A DNA stretch of 64,000 nt from Sphingobium sp. CECT 9361 (GTDB taxonomy: Bacteria > Pseudomonadota > Alphaproteobacteria > Sphingomonadales > Sphingomonadaceae). Position numbers and translations under genes: made by a program. The stretch's first letter is position 1. Each line of letters starts with the position of its first letter. The DNA lies in contig NZ_CAKKNC010000016.1 in the NCBI RefSeq assembly GCF_918741285.1, positions 1 to 64,000 of the forward strand, written 5' to 3'. Of this stretch, positions 34,935-44,977 are shown piece after piece. The notes beneath the pieces were generated by a model, which was not told the origin of the DNA, ran no database searches, and saw only the letters and a program-made list of their open reading frames with translations.

Positions 34935-35723
34935 CTAGTCATCGTCGCCCGACCCGGGTTCCGCCATTTTGCGATGCTGTTCCGCCAGAACCGCAGCCGG
35001 CGTTACGTGCGCCACTGCAGCCTGAATTTTGTTCTTCCATCCAGACACGATATGAGCCTCGCCCTTCATTAAGGCGTCCCAGCCATCGCGGGCGACGTCG
35101 GCCGGATCGCTTTTGCTTTCCGAGGATCCCACGCTGGTATCAAGCATATCGGCGCGATCGAAGAATTCGGTTTCCACCGGTCCGGGCATCAAGGTCGTGA
35201 TGGTGACCCCCTTGCTTTCCTTGATCTCATTGCGGATCGCATCGGCAAAGCTGTCTACAAACGCCTTTGAGCCATTATACACTGCCTGAAAGCTGCCTGG
35301 TATAAAGCCAGCGATAGATCCGGTAATGAGCACTTTGCCTGCATCGCGCGCGACCATTTCCTTCAAGACTTTCTGGAGCAAATACAGCGTGCCAGTGATG
35401 TTGGTGTCCACGACACGCCGCCAGTCAGCCACGTCCTGATCCAGAAAGCCGTGACCGAGGCCGCGCCCGGCATTTGCGCATAACAGGTCGACTTTTCTGC
35501 CGTTTGTGGCAGCAAGGAGCGCATCGACGCCCTCCAATGTAGCCAGATCAGCCTCCAACGATACAACGTCGACGTTATTCTGCTTAAAGTCCTGCGCGGC
35601 GGCATCGATCAGCGGTTCGTCAGCAACGACCAGCAAGTCATAGCCGTTTTCTGCCGCGATAGAGGCCAGTTCGAAGCCAATGCCGGTCGAGGCGCCTGTG
35701 ACGATTGCAAATTTGTCTGCCAT
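34935..35723 (-). CDS. Short-chain dehydrogenase/reductase
   Basis: A 262-residue SDR with all motifs: TGASTGIG (residues 9-16), NAG in CANAGRG, catalytic Ser in ITGSIAG, and YNGSK for the Tyr-Lys pair. MPGPVETEFF follows. The acidic tail (GSGDDD) is unusual. Residues AEQHRKMAEPG near the end match DltE-like SDRs often found in stress-response gene groups. It follows the zinc dehydrogenase by 13 bases, in the same transcript. Confidence 0.88.
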   Translation of the reverse strand: MADKFAIVTGASTGIGFELASIAAENGYDLLVVADEPLIDAAAQDFKQNNVDVVSLEADLATLEGVDALLAATNGRKVDLLCANAGRGLGHGFLDQDVADWRRVVDTNITGTLYLLQKVLKEMVARDAGKVLITGSIAGFIPGSFQAVYNGSKAFVDSFADAIRNEIKESKGVTITTLMPGPVETEFFDRADMLDTSVGSSESKSDPADVARDGWDALMKGEAHIVSGWKNKIQAAVAHVTPAAVLAEQHRKMAEPGSGDDD

Positions 35724-35736
35724 GGTGCGTCTCCTA

Positions 35737-36924
35737 TTATATCGCGGCGGCCAGACCGGGCTTCAGCACGATCTTGGTCACGTCATTCTGATTGTCATGG
35801 AACATCTTGTAACCCTTGGGCGCGTCCTCAAGGCTCATGCGATGGGATATGAGAAAGGTCGTGTCGATCTTGCCTTCCAGAATCGCGTTGAGCAGGGCAG
35901 GCATATAATGCTGCACGCTTGTCTGGCCGGTCTTGAGCGTCAGACCTTTTTCCATGAATGCGCCCAGCGGAAATTTGTCTACGAAGCCGCCATAGACGGC
36001 CGGCATCGACACGCGGCCGCCCTTGCGACAGGCATGGATCGCCTGCCGGATCGAATGGGTGCGATCGGTCCCCAGGAACAGCGACGCCTTAATCTGATCG
36101 ACCACATTGTCGACGAAGAAGCCATGGGCTTCGAGTCCGACGGCGTCGATCACTGCGTCAGGCCCGATGCCGCCAGTCATTTCCATAAGCGCTTCGTAAG
36201 TTTTTGATTCTTCGAAGTTGATCGTTTCCGCCCCGAATTTCTTGGCCAAGTCCAAGCGATGCGGGAAATGGTCGATTGCGATGACGCGGTGCGCGCCCAT
36301 TAGGAAGGCGGACTGGACCGCAAACAACCCGACCGGGCCGCAGCCCCATACAGCGACCGTATCGCCCGGTTCGATGTCCGCATTTTCCGCAGCCTGCCAG
36401 CCGGTTGGCAGGATATCGGAAAGGAACAGCACCTCGTCGTCGTCCAAGCCATCAGGCACAATAATCGGTCCCACATCGCTGAACGGAACGCGGACATATT
36501 CGGCCTGCCCACCGGCATAGCCTCCCGTCAGGTGGCTGTAGCCGAACAGTCCCGACATGGGCTGACCATACATTTCCTGGCCAATGTCCTGATTGTCAGC
36601 CGGGTTGCCATTGTCGCACGCGGAATACTGATGCTTGCCGCAGTGATAGCAGCTACCGCAGGCGATGGTGAAAGGCACCACGACCCGCTGGCCCTTTTTC
36701 AAGCTTGATTTGGCACCAGTTTCTACAACTTCGCCCATGAACTCATGGCCAAGAATGTCGCCTGCCTGCATGGTCGGGATATACCCGTCGTAAAGATGCA
36801 GGTCGGAACCGCAGATCGCCGTCGAGGTGATCTTGATGATCGCGTCGCGCGGGTTGAGAATCTCCGGATCATCGACCGTATCGACGCGGACGTCATGCTT
36901 ACCGTGCCATGTAAGTGCGCGCAT
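35737..36924 (-). CDS. Zinc-dependent alcohol dehydrogenase (FdhA-like)
   Basis: A 395-residue medium-chain dehydrogenase. Catalytic zinc ligands are in [11 protein letters not shown] and GHEFMGEV. Structural zinc cysteines occur as [15 protein letters not shown]. The Rossmann motif is [12 protein letters not shown]. The inserted segment after the structural zinc loop ([20 protein letters not shown]) is typical of glutathione-independent formaldehyde-dehydrogenase-like enzymes, a subgroup without firm substrates here. Its start shares one base with the SRPBCC gene stop. Confidence 0.88.
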   Translation of the reverse strand: MRALTWHGKHDVRVDTVDDPEILNPRDAIIKITSTAICGSDLHLYDGYIPTMQAGDILGHEFMGEVVETGAKSSLKKGQRVVVPFTIACGSCYHCGKHQYSACDNGNPADNQDIGQEMYGQPMSGLFGYSHLTGGYAGGQAEYVRVPFSDVGPIIVPDGLDDDEVLFLSDILPTGWQAAENADIEPGDTVAVWGCGPVGLFAVQSAFLMGAHRVIAIDHFPHRLDLAKKFGAETINFEESKTYEALMEMTGGIGPDAVIDAVGLEAHGFFVDNVVDQIKASLFLGTDRTHSIRQAIHACRKGGRVSMPAVYGGFVDKFPLGAFMEKGLTLKTGQTSVQHYMPALLNAILEGKIDTTFLISHRMSLEDAPKGYKMFHDNQNDVTKIVLKPGLAAAI

Positions 36925-37505
36925 CAGGCGTTCTCCTCGTCGCGTTGTTTTTGTGTCCAGGCCGCCGTTGCGACCTCTCCGGTTTCCATCAATTGCTTGA
37001 ACCGCCGCAAGTCGCGTCGCGCCTGGATGGCGGGCTCACGCTGGAACAGCTTGGCGATCACCTTGCCCACGACGCCGACGGGTGGGTCGTAGGCGATTGT
37101 CGCCCTGACGATTGTCCCGCGCTCCGCAGCATCCACAAATTCGATACGCCCGCTATTGGGTACGTCAGCGCCCTCAGCCGATGTCCAGGCGATCAGCGCA
37201 CCCGGTTTCTCTTCGGTGATAATGGCATCCCATTCCACGGTTTTTCCCGCCGGCGCTTTAACCACCCAGTGGGATTTCGTGTCGGACAAGACGTCGATCC
37301 GTTCGACATTATCCATAAACGTGGGCAGGTTGGAGAAATCGCGCCAATAGGCGAACAGCTCTTCTCGCGGACGGTTGATCGTGACCGACCGTCCTATCAA
37401 GTCGTCGCCCTTAGGTTGGGTCAGGGCGGCGATCGCACTCGTACGTTCGTCTTTCAGCTTCGATGTTGCCGGGGGGGCTTCGTCTGTTGCCATGGTCATG
37501 GACAT
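36924..37505 (-). CDS. SRPBCC-family (polyketide cyclase-like) protein
   Basis: A 193-residue START/Bet v1-fold protein. The core (about 38-150) has [21 protein letters not shown], split by its conserved Trp-Arg-Asp, then [19 protein letters not shown], the pattern of membrane-linked SRPBCC proteins found beside FdhA-like dehydrogenases. A charged N-terminal tail precedes it. It heads a minus-strand operon with the zinc dehydrogenase, SDR, MpaB-like and UVR genes. The upstream gap (37506-37728) shows no gene. Confidence 0.82.
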   Translation of the reverse strand: MSMTMATDEAPPATSKLKDERTSAIAALTQPKGDDLIGRSVTINRPREELFAYWRDFSNLPTFMDNVERIDVLSDTKSHWVVKAPAGKTVEWDAIITEEKPGALIAWTSAEGADVPNSGRIEFVDAAERGTIVRATIAYDPPVGVVGKVIAKLFQREPAIQARRDLRRFKQLMETGEVATAAWTQKQRDEENA

Positions 37506-37728
37506 TTCCGACTCCTCTGATGATGTCCGTGAAGCGCAGCCTCGACGCTACGCCTCCTTATGAGCGGACAACGCCTGGACGTCGGATAGGTCCAATCGTC
37601 ATTGAGAAATCATATTAACCGACGTTAGGGCGGGCGTACGGATCGTACTCACCAACGCAAGGAGTGGGGCGGAGCGCGCAACACCTGCTATGTCTGCTGC
37701 GTCCTCCGCCAATCCAGTCGGGCCGTTT

Positions 37729-40206
37729 CTAGAGGTCAGGTAGACACTGATCGGCTCTGCCCCACTGTACCAAATCCTTGGAGGCCGCACGCTTCACCAT
37801 CTCTGCCGCATCCGCAATATGCCAATGCGCTGGGCTATCGAGATTACGCAGTTCTTCCCAGCTTAGCGGCACGGCAATCGGCGCGAACGGCCGCGAACGC
37901 GCGCTATAGGGCATGACGGCGGTCGCCCCGCGCTGGTTACGCAAATAGTCGATGAAGATTTTGCCTGTACGCTTCGCCTTGGCCAGAGCTGCGGTAAACC
38001 GGTCAGGATCGGCCTGTGATAATGCAGTGGCGAAACGGTGCGCAAAATCCTTGACCTGCGGCCATTCCGCGCCTGGGGTCAGCGGCGCGATCACATGGAC
38101 ACCCTTTCCGCCGGTCACCATGGGAAAGGTGACGAGACCCATCTGCGCCAACGTGTCTTTAAGATGAAAGGCAGCCGACACCACATCCTTAAATTCAAGC
38201 CCCTCATCGGGATCGAGGTCGAACACCAGCCTGTCCGGTTTCTCGACATCCTCGATACGGGCACCCCAACCATGAAATTCTATGGTCCCCATCTGGACGC
38301 ACGTGAGGAGACCGGCGGGCGCATCCACGAAAAGGTAGGATTCCTCCTCCCCATCCTTTTCGACGATGCGCACCTGCTTTACCGCTTCGCCAAAGCTTCC
38401 GGCGTCATGCTTCTGGAAAAAGCATTTCTTGTCGCGGCCCTGTGGGCATCGCACGAGGCTGATCGGTCGACTGCCTGCCCAAGGCAGCATGATATCCGCC
38501 ACCGCCTCATAATAGTTGGCCAGATTGCCCTTCGTGATTTCACCCTCTGGAAATATCACCCGTTCGCGATTGCTAATTTTCACGCCGCTGGTGGCGGTGG
38601 GTCGGGTTACCTCCTCGACGGGCAAATCGTCCTCAAACACGACCGCTTCCGGCTTCTTGTCTTCTCGCAAACCCAGATAGCTCGAATGGCGCAGCACTCC
38701 CTCGTCCGTAAACTCTGCATAGGCGACCTCCGCAACCAGTTTGGGCTTGATCCAGTGCACTTGGCGCACGGCCGCAGGCGGTGCCTCGACTGTGGGTTGT
38801 TTCCGCGCAAGTGGCGCCATCAGCTCCAGCAGCCTCTCCATCTCGTCCGCAGAGAAGCCGGTGCCGACTTTCCCGGCGAAACGCAGCTTGCCCTTTTCAT
38901 GGACGCCCAGCAGCAGCGATCTGAATCCGCGCTGCTTGTCCGATGGCAACCAGCCTACGATCACGAATTCCTGACGGCGGGTGCACTTGGTCTTGACCCA
39001 GTTTCCGGAGCGGGCGCCAGAATAGCGTGCATCGACACGCTTTGAGATGACGCCTTCGAGCCCCGCACCGCAGAAGCGTTCGAATAGCTGCTCCCCCCGC
39101 CCGACGATATGATCGGAATAGCGGATACGCCCAAGCCCGTCCCCGATCAGCTTGGCGAGCAATGTCTTGCGTTCGAGCAGGGGCCGACCGGTCAGATCCT
39201 CACCATTCAATTGCAAAAGGTCGAACGCCATATAGTCGATCCGGTCGGCGTCATTCTTAAGCGCCGCTTGCAATGCTTGAAAGCTGGTGCGGCCATCGGG
39301 TAGGATCACCACTGCCTCGCCATCGATCAGCGCGCTGGATGCCTCCAACTTTTCCGCGTCCGCGATCAACCCGGCAAAGCGATCGGACCAGTCGAGACCT
39401 GAGCGGGTATAGGCTTTTCCACCAGCGCCGCTCATGGCCAAAAGCGTGCGATAGCCGTCATATTTTAGCTCATGGAGCCATTGTTTGCCTGCGGGTACAT
39501 GGTCGACAAGCGTCGCGAGTTGCACCGGCTGGAAAGGTGGTGGATCGCCGCCCTTCGTCTTTCGCTGCACCGGACACTTCGCTTTTTGGATTTTACGCTT
39601 GGGGACTTTTTTACCGGCCGCGATTTCTTCCATCGTCCTGCTGCTGTCGATGCTCGTAAGATGCTGGTTTACAAGATCGTCCGATCCCCCTGCAAAGCCA
39701 TCGCTGACCTTGCGCAATATCCAGTTTTCACCCCGTTCTTTCCCGCGTGGCTTGAGCCGGAACAATATCCACTCGCCCCGCATACGATGGCCATGGAGAA
39801 TGAAATGGAGATGGCCCTCTGGCAACGTCTGGCGTGGATCCTTGCCGGGTATCGACTCCCAGGTGCCATTGTCCCACAGCATCACCGTGCCGCCGCCATA
39901 TTCACCTTTGGGAATAATGCCCTCGAACCGGGCGTAATCGAGCGGATGATCTTCGGTACGTACTGCCAATCGCTTGTCGTCGGGGCTTGGGCTTGGCCCC
40001 CGAGTGACGGCCCAGCTCACAAGAACGCCGTCGAGTTCAAGGCGGAAGTCGTAGTGTAACCGCGACGCTGCATGTTTCTGAACGACAAAGCCGTTGCCGG
40101 CGGTCGGGAATTCTGCACCGGAAGGCTCTGCGGTGCGCGCAAAATCACGCTTTGCCCGATAGATGTCCAGGCTGTCTTTTGCAGGTTTGTCCTGAGCCTT
40201 CGCCAT
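37729..40206 (-). CDS. ligD: ATP-dependent DNA ligase LigD (PE-LIG-POL)
   Basis: An 825-residue multifunctional non-homologous end-joining enzyme. The N-terminal 3'-phosphoesterase domain (about 35-175) has FVVQKHAASRLHYDFRLE with its His and metal ligands. The ligase domain (about 220-515) carries the adenylated Lys in ELKYDGYR, with the LIDGEAVV motif and EGVISKR. The C-terminal polymerase/primase domain (about 550-815) includes FDLDPDEGLEF with the catalytic Asp pair and GGKGVHVIAPL. Domain order matches pseudomonad and rhizobial LigD rather than mycobacterial. Ku is next door, in the same orientation. Confidence 0.95.
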   Translation of the reverse strand: MAKAQDKPAKDSLDIYRAKRDFARTAEPSGAEFPTAGNGFVVQKHAASRLHYDFRLELDGVLVSWAVTRGPSPSPDDKRLAVRTEDHPLDYARFEGIIPKGEYGGGTVMLWDNGTWESIPGKDPRQTLPEGHLHFILHGHRMRGEWILFRLKPRGKERGENWILRKVSDGFAGGSDDLVNQHLTSIDSSRTMEEIAAGKKVPKRKIQKAKCPVQRKTKGGDPPPFQPVQLATLVDHVPAGKQWLHELKYDGYRTLLAMSGAGGKAYTRSGLDWSDRFAGLIADAEKLEASSALIDGEAVVILPDGRTSFQALQAALKNDADRIDYMAFDLLQLNGEDLTGRPLLERKTLLAKLIGDGLGRIRYSDHIVGRGEQLFERFCGAGLEGVISKRVDARYSGARSGNWVKTKCTRRQEFVIVGWLPSDKQRGFRSLLLGVHEKGKLRFAGKVGTGFSADEMERLLELMAPLARKQPTVEAPPAAVRQVHWIKPKLVAEVAYAEFTDEGVLRHSSYLGLREDKKPEAVVFEDDLPVEEVTRPTATSGVKISNRERVIFPEGEITKGNLANYYEAVADIMLPWAGSRPISLVRCPQGRDKKCFFQKHDAGSFGEAVKQVRIVEKDGEEESYLFVDAPAGLLTCVQMGTIEFHGWGARIEDVEKPDRLVFDLDPDEGLEFKDVVSAAFHLKDTLAQMGLVTFPMVTGGKGVHVIAPLTPGAEWPQVKDFAHRFATALSQADPDRFTAALAKAKRTGKIFIDYLRNQRGATAVMPYSARSRPFAPIAVPLSWEELRNLDSPAHWHIADAAEMVKRAASKDLVQWGRADQCLPDL

Positions 40207-40252
40207 TCTGCTCGGTCCGCCTCTTTACCGCTTAAGCCCTAACTGCTGCCAT

Positions 40253-41152
40253 TTACGCTCGTTTCCGGGCGGGTGCTTTGGTCGGTGTCTTGTCCGCCAA
40301 ATTAACCTCTCGCTTGGTCGTCGCTTTACCAGCGGGCTTCTTTGCTGAAGACTTGGCTTTGCTCTCCGGGCCGATGGATTTTTTCAGCGCAGCCATGAGA
40401 TCGACGACATTCCCTCCCCTCGGGTCGCTGCCACCTTCATCGGCACTCTCGATGTTGAGCGTTTTGCCCTTCTTCTTCTGCTCGATAAGCGCCTTGAGCG
40501 CATCGACATAGCGATCATGGAAATCGCTAGCATCGAACTTGCCGGTCTTCTTGTCGATTAAGGTGGTGGCGAGATCGAGCAGTTCGTCGTCCGGCTCGTC
40601 ATCACCGATTTCCCGGAAATAGCTTGCTGCCTTGTTGACTTCGTCAGCATAGCGCAACGTCTCCATCACCATTCCGCGACCGCACGCTTTTATACTGACG
40701 ACATATTCCCGGCCGCGCATCGCCAGTTGGCCCAGCCCCACCTTTCGACTGCGCCGCAGCGCTTCGCGCAGGACAATAAACGCTTCTTCCGCAAGCTCGT
40801 CTGCGGGCACGACGTAATAGGGTTTCTCGAAATAGATCATATCGATGTCATGGGAGTCGACGAACTGCGTGAGTTCGAGTGTCTTCTTGCTCTCAAGCCT
40901 GACGCCTTCGATCTCCTTTTCGTCAAGCAGCACATATTCGCCCTTGGAATACTCGAATCCTTTGACGATATCGTCGAGATCGACCGGTCCAATGCCCGGC
41001 ACCACCTTCTCATATTTGATGCGCTTGCCTGAAGGCTCGTGGATCTGATTGAAGGCAATCGTCGCGCCGCTTCGGGTCGCGGAATATATCTCGACCGGGA
41101 TAGACACGAGCGCGAGCCGGATCTGGCCTTTCCAATAGGGTCGTGCAGCCAT
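40253..41152 (-). CDS. ku: Ku protein, DNA end-binding
   Basis: A 299-residue Ku homologue that binds broken DNA ends and recruits LigD. Family hallmarks are RPYWKGQIRLALVSIPVEIY at the N-terminus (20 residues), then INQIHEPSGKRIKYEKVVPG-like NQIHEPSGKRIKYEKV, GLGQLAMRGREY and DLMAALKKSI. The C-terminal 40 residues are a Lys/Ala-rich DNA-binding tail. The ATG at 41152 with AGGAG upstream is chosen over a longer frame. It lies 46 bases ahead of ligD, so they are probably co-expressed. The gap 41153-41392 holds no gene. Confidence 0.94.
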   Translation of the reverse strand: MAARPYWKGQIRLALVSIPVEIYSATRSGATIAFNQIHEPSGKRIKYEKVVPGIGPVDLDDIVKGFEYSKGEYVLLDEKEIEGVRLESKKTLELTQFVDSHDIDMIYFEKPYYVVPADELAEEAFIVLREALRRSRKVGLGQLAMRGREYVVSIKACGRGMVMETLRYADEVNKAASYFREIGDDEPDDELLDLATTLIDKKTGKFDASDFHDRYVDALKALIEQKKKGKTLNIESADEGGSDPRGGNVVDLMAALKKSIGPESKAKSSAKKPAGKATTKREVNLADKTPTKAPARKRA

Positions 41153-41392
41153 ACCATCTCCTGTCATCCAATGGCGTAAACCCTTCACGCATTGACCCGT
41201 TCCGTGCCCATGATGAACCGGCAATGGGAAAGCTCTTTGTCTGCCGAGAGACGAGCAAAGGGATGCCTGAGCGGTAGGAGTGGGTCCGAAGCAGAAGCTG
41301 TGCATTCGGCCTTTCTATGATCTCACGTCGAGCCCGACCTTCTCAGATCGGCCTGTATCAACCGCGCGGTATCAGGGCGTTGCCGTTCCGAG

Positions 41393-42781
41393 CTAAAGCG
41401 GTTGAGTCCATTCGCTTAAGGGGGAGATCTCAAGGTTGACGATCTTACCGGCACTGGTAAGCCCCAACTGAATATCGACCATGCCCTTGGTGTAGCGCGC
41501 ACGATAGCGGTAAGTGGTTTCACCGCAGCTCGGCGACTGGTCGAACAGCGCGAATTCGGTAAGCTCCCCCAGATTGGCCAACATTGCGCCATATAGCGCA
41601 GTCAGTTCGTCAAAATCGAGCTTCGCGAACTTCGTGAAATCGGTAGCGCGCGCACGCCCTTTTGCTAAATCCTCAATGAAAGAGCGCGCTTTAAGGGTGG
41701 TAGAATCGACATCGGTGCGCGGAGTGGCTGGCGGCAACGCAAGCGAAGGATCGGTCAATCCGGCGATCGTGCGTGCGACGCGCTGCACATCGGCTTTCTC
41801 GCCGTTGGCGTAGACAACAATGGCAAGGTCTCGATCAGGGTATCGCAATGTATACCCCTGGAACCCCTGCCAACTGCCGAGTTGCCCCCAAGCTTTCTGC
41901 GTTCCGCGCATGCTGACAGACCAGCCGGGCACATAGGCGCAGGTCGCGCCATCTCCCAGACGCGCTTCCCTGGCCAATATATCCCATGATTGCGGGCTAA
42001 GCAGGCGGCGTTCCGAAACAGCTTGTGCCCAAACCGCATAATCGAGCGCTGAAAGATAAAGCGAGCCATCGGCTGTCGAATTAGCGGTTGGCGATACCCA
42101 TTCCGCGTTACGCATCCCAGATTCGCGCAACTCATAGCCTGCCGCACGATTGGAGATTATAGCCATCTCGTCAATTTTGCGTGCGCCGTTCATGCCAAGC
42201 GGTGTGAAGATGCGGTGCGCCATGAAGCTCGACCAATGCTCGCCTGTCACTTCTTCGATAACGAAGCCGAGCACGATATAGCCCGCATAGCTAAAGCGCC
42301 AATGGGCTCCGGCTGGAAAATTAAGGTCCTCCGCGGCTATGATGGCTAGTAACTCTGCATTCGTATAATCTGTGCGAAAATCGCCATTGGGCGTCGCAGG
42401 CAGGCCCGATGTGTGGTCTAGCAACTGACGGATCGTCACCTTGCCCCATTTCGCAGGTGCCTTGGGCAGATAGCGCAACACAGGCGCATCCAGTTCGATC
42501 TTGCCATCCTCGACCAGCAGCATGACCGCAGCCGCCGTGAACTGCATGCCCGTGGCCCCCACCTTGAAGAGCGTATCGGCATGGACGGGCACGCCATGCT
42601 CAATATTGGCTTGGCCAAAGCCCTGCACGCGCGCGATGCGCCCGCGATCGACCACCGCCACGGCGACACCTGGCGTATTGCTCCGCGCCATTTCCTGCGC
42701 GACCAGAGTTTCGACAGGATCAGCCCATGCCGCGCACGGCATCAGGGCGGACAAAGCAACGGCCAGACTGAGTGTTTTCAT
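41393..42781 (-). CDS. Serine beta-lactamase-fold protein lacking catalytic residues
   Basis: A 462-residue exported protein with signal peptide (MKTLSLAVALSALMPCAAWA) and the class C beta-lactamase/D-Ala-D-Ala carboxypeptidase fold (about 22-350), plus a C-terminal extension. The fold is clear from TPGVAVAVVDRG, LLDHTSGLPA and FTPLGMNGA. The SxxK motif is replaced by A76-T-G-M79, Tyr-x-Asn is Y165-A-G, and the late His-x-Gly position reads LGSW. All three catalytic elements are altered, so it is probably a binding protein. An ATG at 42883 overlapping the regulator gene stop is an alternative start giving 34 more residues. Confidence 0.82.
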   Translation of the reverse strand: MKTLSLAVALSALMPCAAWADPVETLVAQEMARSNTPGVAVAVVDRGRIARVQGFGQANIEHGVPVHADTLFKVGATGMQFTAAAVMLLVEDGKIELDAPVLRYLPKAPAKWGKVTIRQLLDHTSGLPATPNGDFRTDYTNAELLAIIAAEDLNFPAGAHWRFSYAGYIVLGFVIEEVTGEHWSSFMAHRIFTPLGMNGARKIDEMAIISNRAAGYELRESGMRNAEWVSPTANSTADGSLYLSALDYAVWAQAVSERRLLSPQSWDILAREARLGDGATCAYVPGWSVSMRGTQKAWGQLGSWQGFQGYTLRYPDRDLAIVVYANGEKADVQRVARTIAGLTDPSLALPPATPRTDVDSTTLKARSFIEDLAKGRARATDFTKFAKLDFDELTALYGAMLANLGELTEFALFDQSPSCGETTYRYRARYTKGMVDIQLGLTSAGKIVNLEISPLSEWTQPL

Positions 42782-42879
42782 GCGCAAAATGTGCAGAGGA
42801 TCACCCCGCGCAACCATTGCCAAAACGGCCAGAAGCTTACTCGTAGCGGACAGGGGACCAACGCCTGCGCCGCGCCACA

Positions 42880-44235
42880 TCATCGCTGTTCTGCCGACGC
42901 TTTTCTGCTGTCGAAGGGCCTATATGGCGCCACGTCTCCTGAACTATCCCAGATACCCGCCCCCCGCAGCGCCCGGTTAAACAATTTGGTTGCGCCTATG
43001 TTGACGTTCTTGATGGTCCTGACGCGATACAGCACCTCAAATCCGCTTAGCCGTTTGGCAGGATCGTACCCCAGAGTCTTCATTTGCGCCAGATTCCCGC
43101 TCAGCAATGCCGCTTCCTTAAGCCCTGCTTCACCTATGCTTGCGATCACGAGCAAATGGTTGCCAGCGGGACCAGGGCTGCTTGCCAGATAGGCAAAATC
43201 TCGCCGACCGATCCGCTCATCGGTGAGGATCATACCATCCGATTGATAACGCTTGGCGCTGACCCGGTCAGTAAGGCCATCGAAGCCGGGATCGATCTGG
43301 AAACCGGACGCCTCCTCGAGCGGATCACGCAAGAGGGCCGGCATGCCGCTAAACTGGCCAACGTAGATGATATCTGAGGATTTGAGCATTTCCGGCGTCA
43401 ATTGCGATGCAGGTATCAGCTTGACGGACTTACGGCGCAAAGTGGGCAACTGATTGAGGGTGGCGCGCAGGGATGACAGCGCCTCGATCGTGCCGCCTGA
43501 CACGAATTGCTGGTTATAATCGACCACGGCATTAGCCTGCGATGGATCTAGCATTTGCAACACCGTCAGGTCTTCGCGGGTCGGTACGGATTTATCCCAG
43601 ACCAGTTGCGGCTCGCCATCAGGTGCGGCGGATGCACCCTTGATTTTGGCGAACAGATAATAGTCCCCTACGATTACGACGAGCGGTCGCTCGCTTTCGC
43701 TCAGCGGCTGCCACAGGGCTGTTTGCGCCAGTGCGGGCGGCGCGCGATCCACCCAACGCCAGCCGAGCAGCAAAACGAGTAAAATGGCAACGCCCGACAG
43801 GATGACGATGCCGAGCCTGCGCCGCCGGGCCGCTACGTCCACAGGAACGCGCGGCAGGGCAACGGATTGTGCCCCCGCATCGCTCCGCTCAATCAGGCGT
43901 ACGCGATACTCGCCAACGGGTATGTGCAGTTTCGGGCCGGTCGCATTAGCGAAAACTGTCTCGAGTACTTTGCGCAGCCGATGAACATAGACGCGGACAT
44001 TGGGATCCTGCCCACCCGTCAGCGCATCTTCCGCGCTGAAAACATCTGCCGCAATCTGCTGCTCCGATGGTGCTTCGCCCATGAGGCTCTTGGACAGCAA
44101 ATAGTCAAACAGCCGGAGCAGGCGATCCGAGCGGCTTGCCTCAAGCGCGGCGCGCGCAGCACCAGACGCTTCAACAAGACCTGGATGGCGCTCGTGCAAG
44201 GCAGATGGTTTCACAGGATCAGAGGATTGGTCCAC
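42880..44235 (-). CDS. Membrane-anchored winged-helix regulator (CadC/ToxR-like)
   Basis: A 451-residue transmembrane transcription regulator. Residues about 30-115 form a winged helix-turn-helix (LFDYLLSKSLMGEAPSEQQ, VRVYVHRLRKVLETVF, PVGEYRVRL). A single transmembrane helix follows at about 141-159 (LGIVILSGVAILLVLLLGW). The periplasmic part of about 290 residues includes VVIVGDYYLF and two-lobed alternating segments. Such proteins sense periplasmic signals and bind DNA from the membrane. Its stop overlaps the ATG of the degenerate hydrolase gene, so the two are coupled; the hydrolase-like protein may be its periplasmic signal partner. Divergent from the DUF6152 gene. Confidence 0.82.
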   Translation of the reverse strand: MDQSSDPVKPSALHERHPGLVEASGAARAALEASRSDRLLRLFDYLLSKSLMGEAPSEQQIAADVFSAEDALTGGQDPNVRVYVHRLRKVLETVFANATGPKLHIPVGEYRVRLIERSDAGAQSVALPRVPVDVAARRRRLGIVILSGVAILLVLLLGWRWVDRAPPALAQTALWQPLSESERPLVVIVGDYYLFAKIKGASAAPDGEPQLVWDKSVPTREDLTVLQMLDPSQANAVVDYNQQFVSGGTIEALSSLRATLNQLPTLRRKSVKLIPASQLTPEMLKSSDIIYVGQFSGMPALLRDPLEEASGFQIDPGFDGLTDRVSAKRYQSDGMILTDERIGRRDFAYLASSPGPAGNHLLVIASIGEAGLKEAALLSGNLAQMKTLGYDPAKRLSGFEVLYRVRTIKNVNIGATKLFNRALRGAGIWDSSGDVAPYRPFDSRKASAEQR

Positions 44236-44524
44236 AATTCACAGATCGCAACAATGGGACCGCTTGGCAACATTAGACAGCAAACAGAGAAATAATAAGG
44301 TCAAGCGTAAAACCCTTGTAATATCGCTGATATTTCCGTCGCTTGTAACGGTTTCACAACTGTAATCGCCTTCGCAGCGTACCGCACGCAAGTTACGTTA
44401 TTCCATTATAGTTACTCACCACGCGAGCACAAACGTCACTCAAGATACCGAACTGGCCGTCAGGTTCAGCAAACGTATTCGGCGACGAATCTGGGACCGC
44501 GGGCACGAATAAGGAGACGGGTAT

Positions 44525-44911
44525 ATGAAACGTTTTGGACATATCGCCGCGAAAGCGATCACTTTGTGCATGTTTGGAGCCATATTGGCCGGTCCAGCAC
44601 TCGCGCATCATTCGTTCGCGATGTTCGATCAGACGAAAGTTTTAAAGAAGACCTCAGTTACGATTTCGCAATTTCGCTTCACCAACCCACACTCCTTCGT
44701 TGTGGTTAATGTGCAGGAGGGACCGAAAGTTACCCGCTACGTGTTCGAGTGCAGCAGCGTGAACATGATGCGCAAGGGCGGCTGGGCCTTCAACTCGCTC
44801 AAGGCTGGCGACAAGGTGGACCTGAGCTTCTACCCGCTGCGCAATGGCCAGCCAGGCGGCATGCTCAACACCATCAAGTTGCCGGACGGGCGTACGCTGA
44901 GCGGTTGGTAA
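44525..44911 (+). CDS. DUF6152 exported protein
   Basis: A 128-residue secreted protein with signal peptide ending PALAHHSF. The motif AHHSFAMFD, then FRFTNPHSFVVV and a C-terminal NGQPGGML with LPDGRTL, is characteristic of the DUF6152 family of small beta-rich periplasmic proteins of unknown function common in sphingomonads. GGAGA precedes the ATG. The 289-base gap before it (44236-44524) holds three TGTAAT/TGTAAC-type words (about 44315, 44344, 44362), possible sites for the divergent membrane regulator. Confidence 0.8.
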   Translation: MKRFGHIAAKAITLCMFGAILAGPALAHHSFAMFDQTKVLKKTSVTISQFRFTNPHSFVVVNVQEGPKVTRYVFECSSVNMMRKGGWAFNSLKAGDKVDLSFYPLRNGQPGGMLNTIKLPDGRTLSGW

Positions 44912-44947
44912 TCCAGCACCACTCACCCAATTGACATAGAAAATAGG

Positions 44948-44970
44948 CCTGGCTGGCGCACCCAGCCAGG
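44948..44970 (+). other. 9-bp hairpin next to a ribosome-binding site
   Basis: CCTGGCTGG and CCAGCCAGG form a perfect 9-bp stem with a five-base loop between the DUF6152 gene and the next. No T-run follows, so it is not a standard terminator. The Shine-Dalgarno AGGAGGGAG begins at 44968 within the 3' arm, so the stem could tune translation or protect a processed transcript. Confidence 0.5.
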
Positions 44971-44977
44971 AGGGAGA

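Noticed and set aside
37506..37728. General stress (EcfG-type) promoter before the SRPBCC operon
   Set aside because: GGACC and CGTT words occur but with the wrong first box and a 15-base spacing.
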